DNA of 5,314 nt from a bacterium. GTDB lineage: Bacteria; Spirochaetota; UBA4802; UBA5550. Below, one piece after another: positions 1-5,069 of the stretch (within the stretch, counting starts at the first letter, position 1; every line of letters begins with the position of its first letter). Below the pieces are notes generated by a model. The model did no database searches. It had not been told where the DNA came from and was given only the letters and a program-made list of their open reading frames with translations. A program made the position numbers and the translations under genes. Location of the stretch: contig JAAENB010000663.1 of NCBI GenBank assembly GCA_024224995.1, positions 1 through 5,314 of the forward strand, in the 5' to 3' direction.

Positions 1-141
1 ATTGCGAGCTGCATCTGGCCTGGAAGTAGTATGGGCTCTTTGGGTTGTGAGGACTGTTTGAGCGGAGCGAGTTCCGGAGCAATCCAAAGAGCCCATACTA
101 CTTCAAGGCCCGCGCACAAGCAAAATCAAGTTTCTTGAGAG
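1..141 (+). repeat. Left copy (L) of a 141-bp inverted repeat
   Basis: This segment matches the reverse complement of 5070-5210 without gaps (position p pairs with 5211-p). I count 7 differences in 141 positions (16, 20, 22, 77, 127, 128 and 137), about 95% identity. Similarity stops just after 141. On the left the repeat runs to the window edge, so its true outer end is not visible; the right copy diverges or ends at 5210, where no comparison is possible. Seven differences over a non-coding stretch point to recent duplication or to homogenisation of a dispersed element. No transposase is encoded within it. The copy ends 62 bp before the thioesterase start and reads in that gene's sense. Confidence 0.93.
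17..110 (+). repeat. Long hairpin inside repeat copy L
   Basis: Arms at 17-43 and 84-110 are reverse complements over 27 nt with a single mismatch (G22 opposite A105); the inner 21 bp are perfect. The 40-nt loop (44-83) can add five RNA pairs (44-48 with 79-83, two of them G-U), and a further small stem forms between GGACT (51-55) and AGTTCC (70-75) with one bulged T. No T-run follows the stem, so it does not look like an ordinary intrinsic terminator. A structured leader RNA, an RNase III target, or the fold-back part of a non-autonomous mobile element are possible readings. Confidence 0.9.
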
Positions 142-203
142 TTGGCAGAAAAGACTTCCCAAATCCGTCAACTGGCAACTAATAAACAAAGGAGATACAT
201 GAC

Positions 204-674
204 ATGACAGAAAAAGCATTCCAGGAATATTATCCCGAGAACTTTAGCCACTGTTACGGCTGCGGCACTCTCAATGAACACGGGCTTCATATCAAAAGCT
301 ATTGGGACGGCGACGAATCGGTCTGTACCTTTAATCCGGAGCCCTTCCATACGGCCTTCCCCGGTTTTGTTTACGGCGGTCTTATTGCCTCAGTGGTAGA
401 CTGCCATAGTACCGGCACTGCCGCTGCTGCTGCTTACCGGGCCGAAGGTCTCGCTCCGGACGCAAAAACCTCAATTCGCTTTGTTACCGCATCTCTCCAT
501 GTTGACTACATCCGCCCTACTCCCATGGGAAAACCCCTGGTTCTCCGTTCCAGGATTTCGGAAATCAAGGACAGGAAAGTTACCGTTTCCACGTCTCTCT
601 TCGTGGATGACGTTGAATGCGCCCGCGGAGTTGTTGTGGCTGTTAAGATCCCGGAAGAGATGGTAAAAGCCTAA
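204..674 (+). CDS. PaaI-like hotdog-fold thioesterase family protein
   Basis: The 156-residue product is the size of a single hotdog domain. The N-terminal CYGCGTLNEHGLHI (17-30) corresponds to the C-x-G-C-G-x-x-N-x-x-G-L signature of many PaaI-type proteins. GFVYGGLIASVVD (54-66) matches the loop and central helix where the family has HGG and a catalytic acid; here the His is Tyr57, and Asp66 is the likely acid. HVDYIRPTPMGKPL (99-112) is the conserved central strand. Such enzymes hydrolyse acyl-CoA thioesters in the cytoplasm; the substrate cannot be told. Start choice: GGAG at 191-194 lies 9 nt before ATG 204. An ATG at 199 is out of frame and stops after two codons. The gene follows repeat L and is separated from the next gene by 113 bp containing its own promoter candidate, so it is probably monocistronic. 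Confidence is high for the fold and low for the substrate. Confidence 0.88.
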   Translation: MTEKAFQEYYPENFSHCYGCGTLNEHGLHIKSYWDGDESVCTFNPEPFHTAFPGFVYGGLIASVVDCHSTGTAAAAAYRAEGLAPDAKTSIRFVTASLHVDYIRPTPMGKPLVLRSRISEIKDRKVTVSTSLFVDDVECARGVVVAVKIPEEMVKA

Positions 675-733
675 ATAGCGACCAGCCGGACGGTTTCAAA
701 AAAACGGTTTTGGTTCGTAAAAAAAATACCCTT

Positions 734-761
734 TTGGATACAAATATCATACTAATATTAT
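734..761 (+). promoter_or_regulatory. Candidate promoter of the HD-domain gene
   Basis: TTGGAT (734-739) and TATTAT (756-761) are separated by 16 bp, in an AT-rich gap 27 bp before the start codon. The -10 box matches TATAAT at 5 of 6 positions and the -35 box matches TTGACA at only 3 of 6. The surrounding TACTAATATTATAAA is nearly repeated upstream of the secreted-protein gene. This comes from sequence inspection only. Confidence 0.4.
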
Positions 762-787
762 AAAGGCGCACATAATGGAGGTCTGAT

Positions 788-1786
788 ATGAATAGCATGA
801 ACCCTATGAAATCCCAGCTGTCACTGCTTTTGGAAAACGATATTCCCGAGACCATTTTCAGGGAAGTGTATAAACTGTTTTGTTATCATTATAAACCATC
901 ATCTTTTTCCGGGGTCGCAAAAACATTTTATCAGGTTACCCGCTTATTCAACGGCTTATTTCCCGGGTACAAAGCGTGCAATACCGGGTATCATGATCTT
1001 GAACATACCCTGGAAACATTTCTTGCCGCTGCCCGCCTCCTTGACGGGTATAACCTTTCCTATGAAAAAATCCCGGTGGAGACGGCTATCAACCTGTTAA
1101 TAGCCGCGCTTCTCCATGACTCCGGTTATATCCAGGAACTTTCCGAAACAAAAGGGACCGGGGCACGGTTTACACAGGTCCATGTTCAAAGAAGTATCAC
1201 CTTTCTCAATGAGAATCACTCCCGCTTGAATATTGCCCCTGAAAAACTATACAGCATTAAGCGCCTTATTCAATCGACCGATCATACGATTAATTTTGAT
1301 ACAATCTACTTTGACTCTTCAAACGAACACGCGGCCGCTGCCATTCTCGCTACTGCCGACCTCCTTGGCCAGATGGGAAACAGAAGCTACCTTGAAAAAC
1401 TTTCTCTGTTATATTCCGAATTTTCCGAAGCAAAAATTTCCGGCTTTTCCGGGAAACTTGACTTTTATAGAAACAGCCTTTCTTTTTATAAGAATGCTCA
1501 AATCAGGTTTATTTACTCGTACAAAGAGGTTTACAAACTGGCCCGGGTCCACTTTGAAAAACGATTCGGCATTGACATGAATCTTTATACCAGGGCCATT
1601 AAAAAACAATTATTATTTCTGGAGTTCCTGCTAAAACAGGAAAGCCCGGAGCTTGATGAAAAGCTGAAACGAGGAGAAAATATCAATAGAAGTTCCATGC
1701 CCCTGCCTTCGTTTTTGGGATGTGATCCGATTATGTCCGGAATATATCACAAACCCGTTTCCACAGGGGCTGCGAACGGTTTTTAG
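788..1786 (+). CDS. HD-domain / PDEase-like metal-dependent phosphohydrolase
   Basis: The 332-residue protein has the metal-ligand motifs of the HD superfamily in the arrangement of class I cyclic-nucleotide phosphodiesterases. GYHDLEHTLET (67-77) resembles the YHN-x-x-HA-x-D-V motif, ALLHDSGY (107-114) carries the His-Asp pair (H110, D111), and ATADLLGQM (189-197) supplies the later Asp (D191). H73, H110, D111 and D191 are the likely metal ligands; H132 and H166 may assist. There is no signal peptide, membrane segment or recognisable sensory or GGDEF/EAL domain, so it looks like a soluble catalytic domain with a helical C-terminal part and a tail (about 300-332) rich in Ser, Pro and Gly. Its substrate, whether cyclic nucleotide or another phosphoester, is not determinable. 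GGAGG at 777-781, 6 nt before ATG 788, supports this start over ATG 797. It converges with the sigma-factor gene, leaving 2 bp between stops. Confidence 0.8.
   Translation: MNSMNPMKSQLSLLLENDIPETIFREVYKLFCYHYKPSSFSGVAKTFYQVTRLFNGLFPGYKACNTGYHDLEHTLETFLAAARLLDGYNLSYEKIPVETAINLLIAALLHDSGYIQELSETKGTGARFTQVHVQRSITFLNENHSRLNIAPEKLYSIKRLIQSTDHTINFDTIYFDSSNEHAAAAILATADLLGQMGNRSYLEKLSLLYSEFSEAKISGFSGKLDFYRNSLSFYKNAQIRFIYSYKEVYKLARVHFEKRFGIDMNLYTRAIKKQLLFLEFLLKQESPELDEKLKRGENINRSSMPLPSFLGCDPIMSGIYHKPVSTGAANGF
1751..1784. terminator. Candidate bidirectional terminator hairpin overlapping the HD gene's 3' end
   Basis: CCGTT (1755-1759) pairs with AACGG (1775-1779) around a 15-nt loop. The stem is extended outward by AAA (1751-1753) with TTT past one mismatch, and CAG/CTG can pair inside the loop. 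Five T residues (1780-1784) follow on the plus strand. On the minus strand the hairpin is preceded by a run of A and followed by GTTTG, so it may also stop sigma-factor transcription. The stem is short and lies in coding sequence, so confidence is modest. Confidence 0.4.
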
Positions 1787-1788
1787 GT

Positions 1789-2337
1789 TTATAAAAGGTC
1801 TTCCAGGCTCTTGATCCCTTTTTTGCTTAAATAATCGGTGATCTTTTTTACTGCCATTTCAAACTTATACCTAACCTGTTTGTAGGTGAGGTTGAGCTGC
1901 TTGCTTACCTGGACATATGAAAAATTGTGAACCGCTATGAGGTCAAAAAGGACTCTCTCTTTTTCCCCGTCCTTGTCTCCGGGGGTATATATGGCGTCAA
2001 GGGCGTCTTCGATTATTAATCGTGTGTCCCTGAAACCGTTTACAAAACTCATGCTTACATCTTCAAAAAGATTTTCAATATCCAGGTCTTTCCTGCTTTT
2101 CTCTTTAAAAAAATCGAGCACTACAATCCGAAGAGCTCCAAAAAGCCATTTCCGGGGATTCTCCACCTCATTAATCTTCTTGTAAAAGCGTAAAAAAACT
2201 TCCTGGCAAATATCTTCCGCTTCATCAAAATTCCCTATTTTGGAATAAATAGAACTAAAAACCACAGGATAATAGTTATTATACTGCTCCGTAAACAATT
2301 GGGTTTGATCATCGGATAATTCTACTGCTAAGCTCAA
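1789..2337 (-). CDS. ECF-type sigma-70 family RNA polymerase sigma factor (TTG start)
   Basis: The 182-residue product has the two-domain layout of extracytoplasmic-function sigma factors. Region 2 (about residues 13-80) contains FDEAEDICQEVFLRFYKKI followed by NPRKWLFGALRIVVLDFFK, the typical core-binding and -10-recognition segment. Region 4 (about 108-170) has the helix-turn-helix FSYVQVSKQLNLTYKQVRYKF, with the usual SYxxVSxxLNLT pattern. It should direct RNA polymerase to a specific promoter set. The frame is open from a GTG at 2376, giving 195 residues, but the only good ribosome binding site, GGAG at 2345-2348, lies 7 nt before TTG 2337. The TTG start removes 13 residues that are not part of region 2. 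No anti-sigma factor is adjacent. The divergent neighbour is a small exported protein, a possible target gene. The family assignment is secure; the stimulus and regulon are unknown. Confidence 0.88.
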   Translation of the reverse strand: MSLAVELSDDQTQLFTEQYNNYYPVVFSSIYSKIGNFDEAEDICQEVFLRFYKKINEVENPRKWLFGALRIVVLDFFKEKSRKDLDIENLFEDVSMSFVNGFRDTRLIIEDALDAIYTPGDKDGEKERVLFDLIAVHNFSYVQVSKQLNLTYKQVRYKFEMAVKKITDYLSKKGIKSLEDLL

Positions 2338-2344
2338 GATAAAA

Positions 2345-2348
2345 CTCC
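2345..2348 (-). promoter_or_regulatory. Ribosome binding site deciding a TTG start
   Basis: Reading on the minus strand, AAAAAGGAG is followed by 7 nt and then TTGAGC. The upstream in-frame GTG (2374-2376) has no purine-rich site before it, and the ATG at 2378-2380 is out of frame. TTG at 2335-2337 is therefore the best start for the sigma-factor gene. Confidence 0.75.
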
Positions 2349-2378
2349 TTTTTTTATGTTTTACAGGCGCTGGCACAC

Positions 2379-2407
2379 ATATTTGTTTAAAACAGCCCCG
2401 CTGTCAA
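2379..2407 (-). promoter_or_regulatory. Possible sigma-factor promoter with overlapping dyad
   Basis: A perfect TTGACA -35 box lies at 2402-2407 on the minus strand. The best 17-bp-spaced -10 is AAATAT (2379-2384), which matches the consensus poorly. ACAGC and GCTGT (2392-2404, 3-nt centre) form a dyad that covers part of the -35 box and the spacer, which would suit repressor binding but could be chance. Confidence 0.3.
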
Positions 2408-2449
2408 TAAATTTATTTTATGCGCTTTTTAGATAATTTTTTGGGCAAT

Positions 2450-2479
2450 TTTAGAGCTTTTTGCCTACTATATTATAAA
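2450..2479 (+). promoter_or_regulatory. Candidate promoter of the secreted-protein gene
   Basis: TTTAGA (2450-2455; 4 of 6 to TTGACA) and TATAAA (2474-2479) are separated by 18 bp; an alternative -10 is TATTAT (2471-2476). The block TACTATATTATAAA closely resembles the one before the HD-domain gene. The transcript would have a leader of about 30 nt containing the GGAGG at 2503-2507. It could instead be an ECF sigma promoter with a different consensus. Confidence 0.35.
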
Positions 2480-2517
2480 TACAAATAAATATAAATTTTT
2501 TTGGAGGTATATCGAAA

Positions 2518-3066
2518 ATGTTACAAAAACAAAAGTGGTTTACTAAAAGTGTTCTGGCTGGTGCCTGTTTATTTGTTGCTCTGGGCATGAGTATGCTGTA
2601 CGCGCAGTCTCCGCAAATCCCCAATATCTTTTTAAATAATATTTCAAAAGTCGATGGAGAGGCATTAATTCACATCGACAATCGCGTCTCAGGAACCTTG
2701 AGTGGTGACTTTATTGTTAAAATCAATGCTTCCTGCTTCCCGCCGGCTTACCCTGCGGGCTCGCTTTCCGTTCAAATCAGTATGAGCGATTCTTCGATCA
2801 GTTATTTCGAAAGTACTTCGGTCGACGCTATGAGCTCTACGGGTAAACATACCCCTGCGGTTTATCTTTCCGGTAAATGCAAAACCGATAACGAGAATTA
2901 CCAGGGCTGCCGCTACTGGATCATGCTGGCAGACAACTCCAAAGAAGACAACGGCACCCCGGATGTTGTGGGCTTCCTGGTGCTCGACGGCAATGGGAAC
3001 CGCATTGCTTACGGTACCGGTCCTGTCGCTAAGGGCGATATCGATGTTGCTTCTACGAGTAATTAA
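2518..3066 (+). CDS. Small secreted protein of unknown function
   Basis: I do not recognise a family. The 182-residue product begins with a clear Sec signal peptide: basic MLQKQKWFTK (1-10), a hydrophobic core (about 11-28), and a likely cleavage near YAQ-S (28-31). The mature part of about 150 residues lacks membrane segments. It is rich in Ser, Asp, Asn and Gly with alternating polar and hydrophobic stretches (for example GDFIVKINASCF, GSLSVQISMS and VVGFLVLDGNGNRIAYGTG), suggesting a beta-rich periplasmic or surface-exposed fold. Three Cys remain after cleavage (73, 121, 131); C121 and C131 flank NENYQG and could form a disulphide. GGAGG at 2503-2507 precedes ATG 2518 by 10 nt. It is divergent from the ECF sigma gene and followed by a GC-rich hairpin, so it is probably monocistronic. 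The possible lipobox LAGAC at 13-17 comes too early in the hydrophobic core to favour a lipoprotein. Confidence 0.8.
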   Translation: MLQKQKWFTKSVLAGACLFVALGMSMLYAQSPQIPNIFLNNISKVDGEALIHIDNRVSGTLSGDFIVKINASCFPPAYPAGSLSVQISMSDSSISYFESTSVDAMSSTGKHTPAVYLSGKCKTDNENYQGCRYWIMLADNSKEDNGTPDVVGFLVLDGNGNRIAYGTGPVAKGDIDVASTSN

Positions 3067-3074
3067 GGCGTTTC

Positions 3075-3092
3075 TCCCCCCTTCGGGGGGGA
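3075..3092. terminator. GC-rich UUCG hairpin between convergent genes
   Basis: Six C (3076-3081) pair with six G (3086-3091) across a TTCG tetraloop, with an extra T-A pair at the base (3075/3092). It starts 8 nt after the secreted-protein stop and lies 28 nt past the stop of the minus-strand amidase gene. The stem is strong but neither side has a proper T-run (CTTCCATT on plus, AGAAACG on minus). It may act as an imperfect terminator or as an mRNA-end stabiliser for both genes. Confidence 0.6.
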
Positions 3093-3098
3093 CTTCCA

Positions 3099-3140
3099 TT
3101 AACAATTGAGCGTTGACAATTATGAATTATCAATGAAAGA
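3099..3140 (+). repeat. Degenerate 14-nt AT-rich repeat reaching into the amidase 3' end
   Basis: Three consecutive 14-nt units share TTnnCAAT: TTAACAATTGAGCG (3099-3112), TTGACAATTATGAA (3113-3126) and TTATCAATGAAAGA (3127-3140). The stretch 3113-3133 is also an imperfect palindrome with TTGAnAATT arms around ATG. The last codons and stop of the amidase gene lie inside it. Confidence 0.45.
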
Positions 3141-3926
3141 ACCCGCAAGATCCGTATCCGCGTCTTTCCACGCCGGAAAACTCTCGCGGTACTTTGCCAG
3201 GCTGCTGTAGGAGAGTTCCTTTGTTTCTATGGCCTCTTCATGGGCCTTTTCATACAAAATCTCGCCGGTGTGACTGATAATCGACGTATCCCCGCTATAA
3301 GAGATCCCTTTTCCATCGGTCCCTACCCGGTTTACGCCTATCACATAACTCTGGTTCTCTATTGCCCTTGCCCTGAGCAGGGTTTTCCAGTGAAGAGAGC
3401 GGCTCTGGGGCCAGTTGGCGATAAATATAGCAATATCGTACTCTTTTTCAAAATTCCTGGTCCACAGGGGAAACCGTAGATCGTAGCAAATAAAGGGACG
3501 GATCTTCCAGCCCTTCACTTCCACGGTTATATTCTTTGTTCCCGGGCTGTATACCGCGTCTTCACCGGCATAGCCGAAAAGATGCTTTTTATTATAGCTG
3601 TGCAGCGCTCCGTCCGGCTCTGCCCAGAGCAGCCGGTTATAATAACTTCCCTGTTCCTCAATAATACAGCTGCCCATTATATGCGCCCCTGTCTCTTGCG
3701 ATTTCTCCCGGAGCCACGCGGCTGTTGGCCCGTCCATTCTCTCCGCGAGCTTTTCCGCTTCCATGGAAAAGCCCGTGGTAAACATCTCCGGCAGTATAAT
3801 TAAATCCGGTTTATTTAATTTATTAGATTTAATCAAATCTATGCGGGAATTAAAAGCCCCTATATTTGCCTCGCGGTCCTCCCAGGCAAGCTCGGCCTGA
3901 ATACAGCTTATTGTTAAATTGAGCAT
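3120..3926 (-). CDS. Omega-amidase-like carbon-nitrogen hydrolase (YafV/Nit2 type)
   Basis: The 268-residue protein is a single nitrilase-superfamily domain. The Glu-Lys-Cys triad is visible: E47 in LPEMFTTGFS, K113 in YNKKHLFGYAGE, and C147 in ICYDLRFPLW. NWPQSR (171-176), LLRARAIENQSYVIGVNRVG (183-202) and YSGDTSII (210-217) are typical of YafV-like omega-amidases, which hydrolyse 2-oxoglutaramate or 2-oxosuccinamate to the 2-oxoacid and ammonia in the cytoplasm. The length is normal for the group. Its ATG lies inside the 3' end of the upstream aminotransferase gene (13-nt overlap). A GAGGAGG at 3940-3946 sits 13 nt before the start, a long spacing that suggests translational coupling. The last residues (about SFIDNS) come from an AT-rich repeat and are unlikely to matter. 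A general nitrilase-like role cannot be excluded, but the partner gene strongly supports omega-amidase. Confidence 0.92.
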   Translation of the reverse strand: MLNLTISCIQAELAWEDREANIGAFNSRIDLIKSNKLNKPDLIILPEMFTTGFSMEAEKLAERMDGPTAAWLREKSQETGAHIMGSCIIEEQGSYYNRLLWAEPDGALHSYNKKHLFGYAGEDAVYSPGTKNITVEVKGWKIRPFICYDLRFPLWTRNFEKEYDIAIFIANWPQSRSLHWKTLLRARAIENQSYVIGVNRVGTDGKGISYSGDTSIISHTGEILYEKAHEEAIETKELSYSSLAKYRESFPAWKDADTDLAGSFIDNS

Positions 3927-5056
3927 AACTTTTCCGCTGCCTCCTCAAGAGTTTTATCTTTTTTGGCAAAACAGAACCGTAATACTTTATGGTCATCCCC
4001 GTCCCGGTAAAATACCGACGGCGGGATTGATGCCACGCCATGCTCTTTCGTAAGTCTCCGGGCAAACTCAGTATCGGGCTCGTCTGTTATTGCGGAATAA
4101 TCAAGCATCTGGAAATAGGTGCCGCTGCAGGGGACCACGCGAAACCGCGAGCCTTCCAGGTGAGTTAGGAACCGGTCCCGCTTTTCCTGGTAAAAAGCCG
4201 GCAATCCCGACCAGGCTTCGGTATTGTCCATAAAGTCGGCGTAGGCGTACTGGATCGGGGTTGTTGACGCAAACGTAAGATATTGGTGCACCTTCCGGAA
4301 TTCCGCCGACATCGCTGCCGGTGCCAGGCAATACCCTATCTTCCAGCCCGTGGCATGATAGGTTTTGCCGAAAGAACTTACCACAAAACTTCTCTCTGCC
4401 AGTTCAGGATACCGTGACATGCTCTCATGCTCTATTCCGTCGAAAATTATATGCTCATAGACCTCATCACTCAGGATAAAAAGATCATTCTTTTGTACGA
4501 TCTCTATGAGAGGAGCCATATCCTCTTTCCGCAATACCGCTCCTGTTGGATTATGGGGAGAATTCAGTATGATAAGCTTCGTCTTCGGGCTTACTGCCTC
4601 CCGTACCCGGTCCCAATCTATTGAATACCCGGGAAAATCGAGTTTGATATAAACCGGCACGCCTCCGCACAGGTCAATGACCGGCACATAGGAATCATAC
4701 GCCGGTTCAATAATAATAACCTCATCCCCCTGACGTACCAGGGTTGTTATTGCCGCGAATAGAGCCTCTGTTGCTCCTGAGCTTACGGTAATCTCTGTTT
4801 GCGGGTCGTATTCCGCTCCATAGAGATCCTTTATTTTTAAGGCGATCTTTTCCCGAAGGGCCAACACCCCGGGCATTGGCGCGTACTGGTTGTGCCCCTG
4901 GCGCATATACTTTTCCACCAGTTTTATCATCTCAGGACTCACATCAAAATCGGGAAATCCCTGGGAGAGGTTTATGGCACCGTGCTCATTTGCCAGGTTG
5001 GTCATGATGGTAAAGATGGTTGTTCCCACCTTTGGAAGTTTGGAGTTTATTTTCAT
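3914..5056 (-). CDS. PLP-dependent class I/II aminotransferase (YbdL/MtnE-like, methionine or glutamine transaminase)
   Basis: The 380-residue protein is full length for the fold type I aminotransferases of the YbdL/kynurenine aminotransferase group. Visible landmarks are INLSQGFPDF (28-37) at the substrate end, SSGATEA (92-98) for phosphate binding, NSPHNPTG (165-172) with N169, SDEVY (196-200) with D197 and Y200, and SSFGKTYHATGWKIGYCLAP (227-246) with K231 as the pyridoxal phosphate lysine. R360 in LRFCFAK is the carboxylate-binding arginine. GWKIGY in place of GWRIGY is usual in YbdL-like enzymes. Members transaminate methionine, glutamine or aromatic amino acids. With the overlapping omega-amidase downstream, the likely role is glutamine-dependent transamination of 4-methylthio-2-oxobutyrate or similar 2-oxoacids. 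The start ATG 5056 has GAGAGGA (5066-5072) 9 nt upstream; repeat R begins within this site. The exact amino-acid specificity is inferred from context. Confidence 0.92.
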   Translation of the reverse strand: MKINSKLPKVGTTIFTIMTNLANEHGAINLSQGFPDFDVSPEMIKLVEKYMRQGHNQYAPMPGVLALREKIALKIKDLYGAEYDPQTEITVSSGATEALFAAITTLVRQGDEVIIIEPAYDSYVPVIDLCGGVPVYIKLDFPGYSIDWDRVREAVSPKTKLIILNSPHNPTGAVLRKEDMAPLIEIVQKNDLFILSDEVYEHIIFDGIEHESMSRYPELAERSFVVSSFGKTYHATGWKIGYCLAPAAMSAEFRKVHQYLTFASTTPIQYAYADFMDNTEAWSGLPAFYQEKRDRFLTHLEGSRFRVVPCSGTYFQMLDYSAITDEPDTEFARRLTKEHGVASIPPSVFYRDGDDHKVLRFCFAKKDKTLEEAAEKLCSI

Positions 5057-5069
5057 AATGGTTAATCCT

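Noticed and set aside
17..110. The hairpin repeat as an integron attC site
   Set aside because: Spirochaete integrons have palindromic attC sites, but the arm ends here are GGCC-like without RYYYAAC or GTTRRRY core sites, the copies are inverted rather than tandem, and no integrase is present.
17..110. The hairpin as an intrinsic terminator for genes outside the block
   Set aside because: The stem is far longer than usual and no T-run follows on either strand in either copy.
142..203. Weak inverted repeat GTTGGCAG / CTGGCAAC between repeat L and the thioesterase gene
   Set aside because: Short arms with a mismatch and a long loop; no riboswitch-like or operator-like arrangement could be supported, and no convincing promoter was found in this stretch.
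2530..2570. Lipoprotein signal (LAGAC, residues 13-17) in the secreted protein
   Set aside because: The Cys lies after only about six hydrophobic residues and the core continues past it to a good signal peptidase I site near YAQ-S.
2689..3105. 138-residue open frame antisense to the secreted-protein gene
   Set aside because: It mirrors a gene with a good ribosome binding site and signal peptide, lacks its own ribosome binding site and has no domain-like pattern.
3824..3841. Perfect 7-bp dyad TAGATTT/AAATCTA with a 4-nt centre
   Set aside because: It lies within the amidase coding region in an AT-rich Lys/Asn/Leu stretch and is most simply chance; no adjacent promoter.
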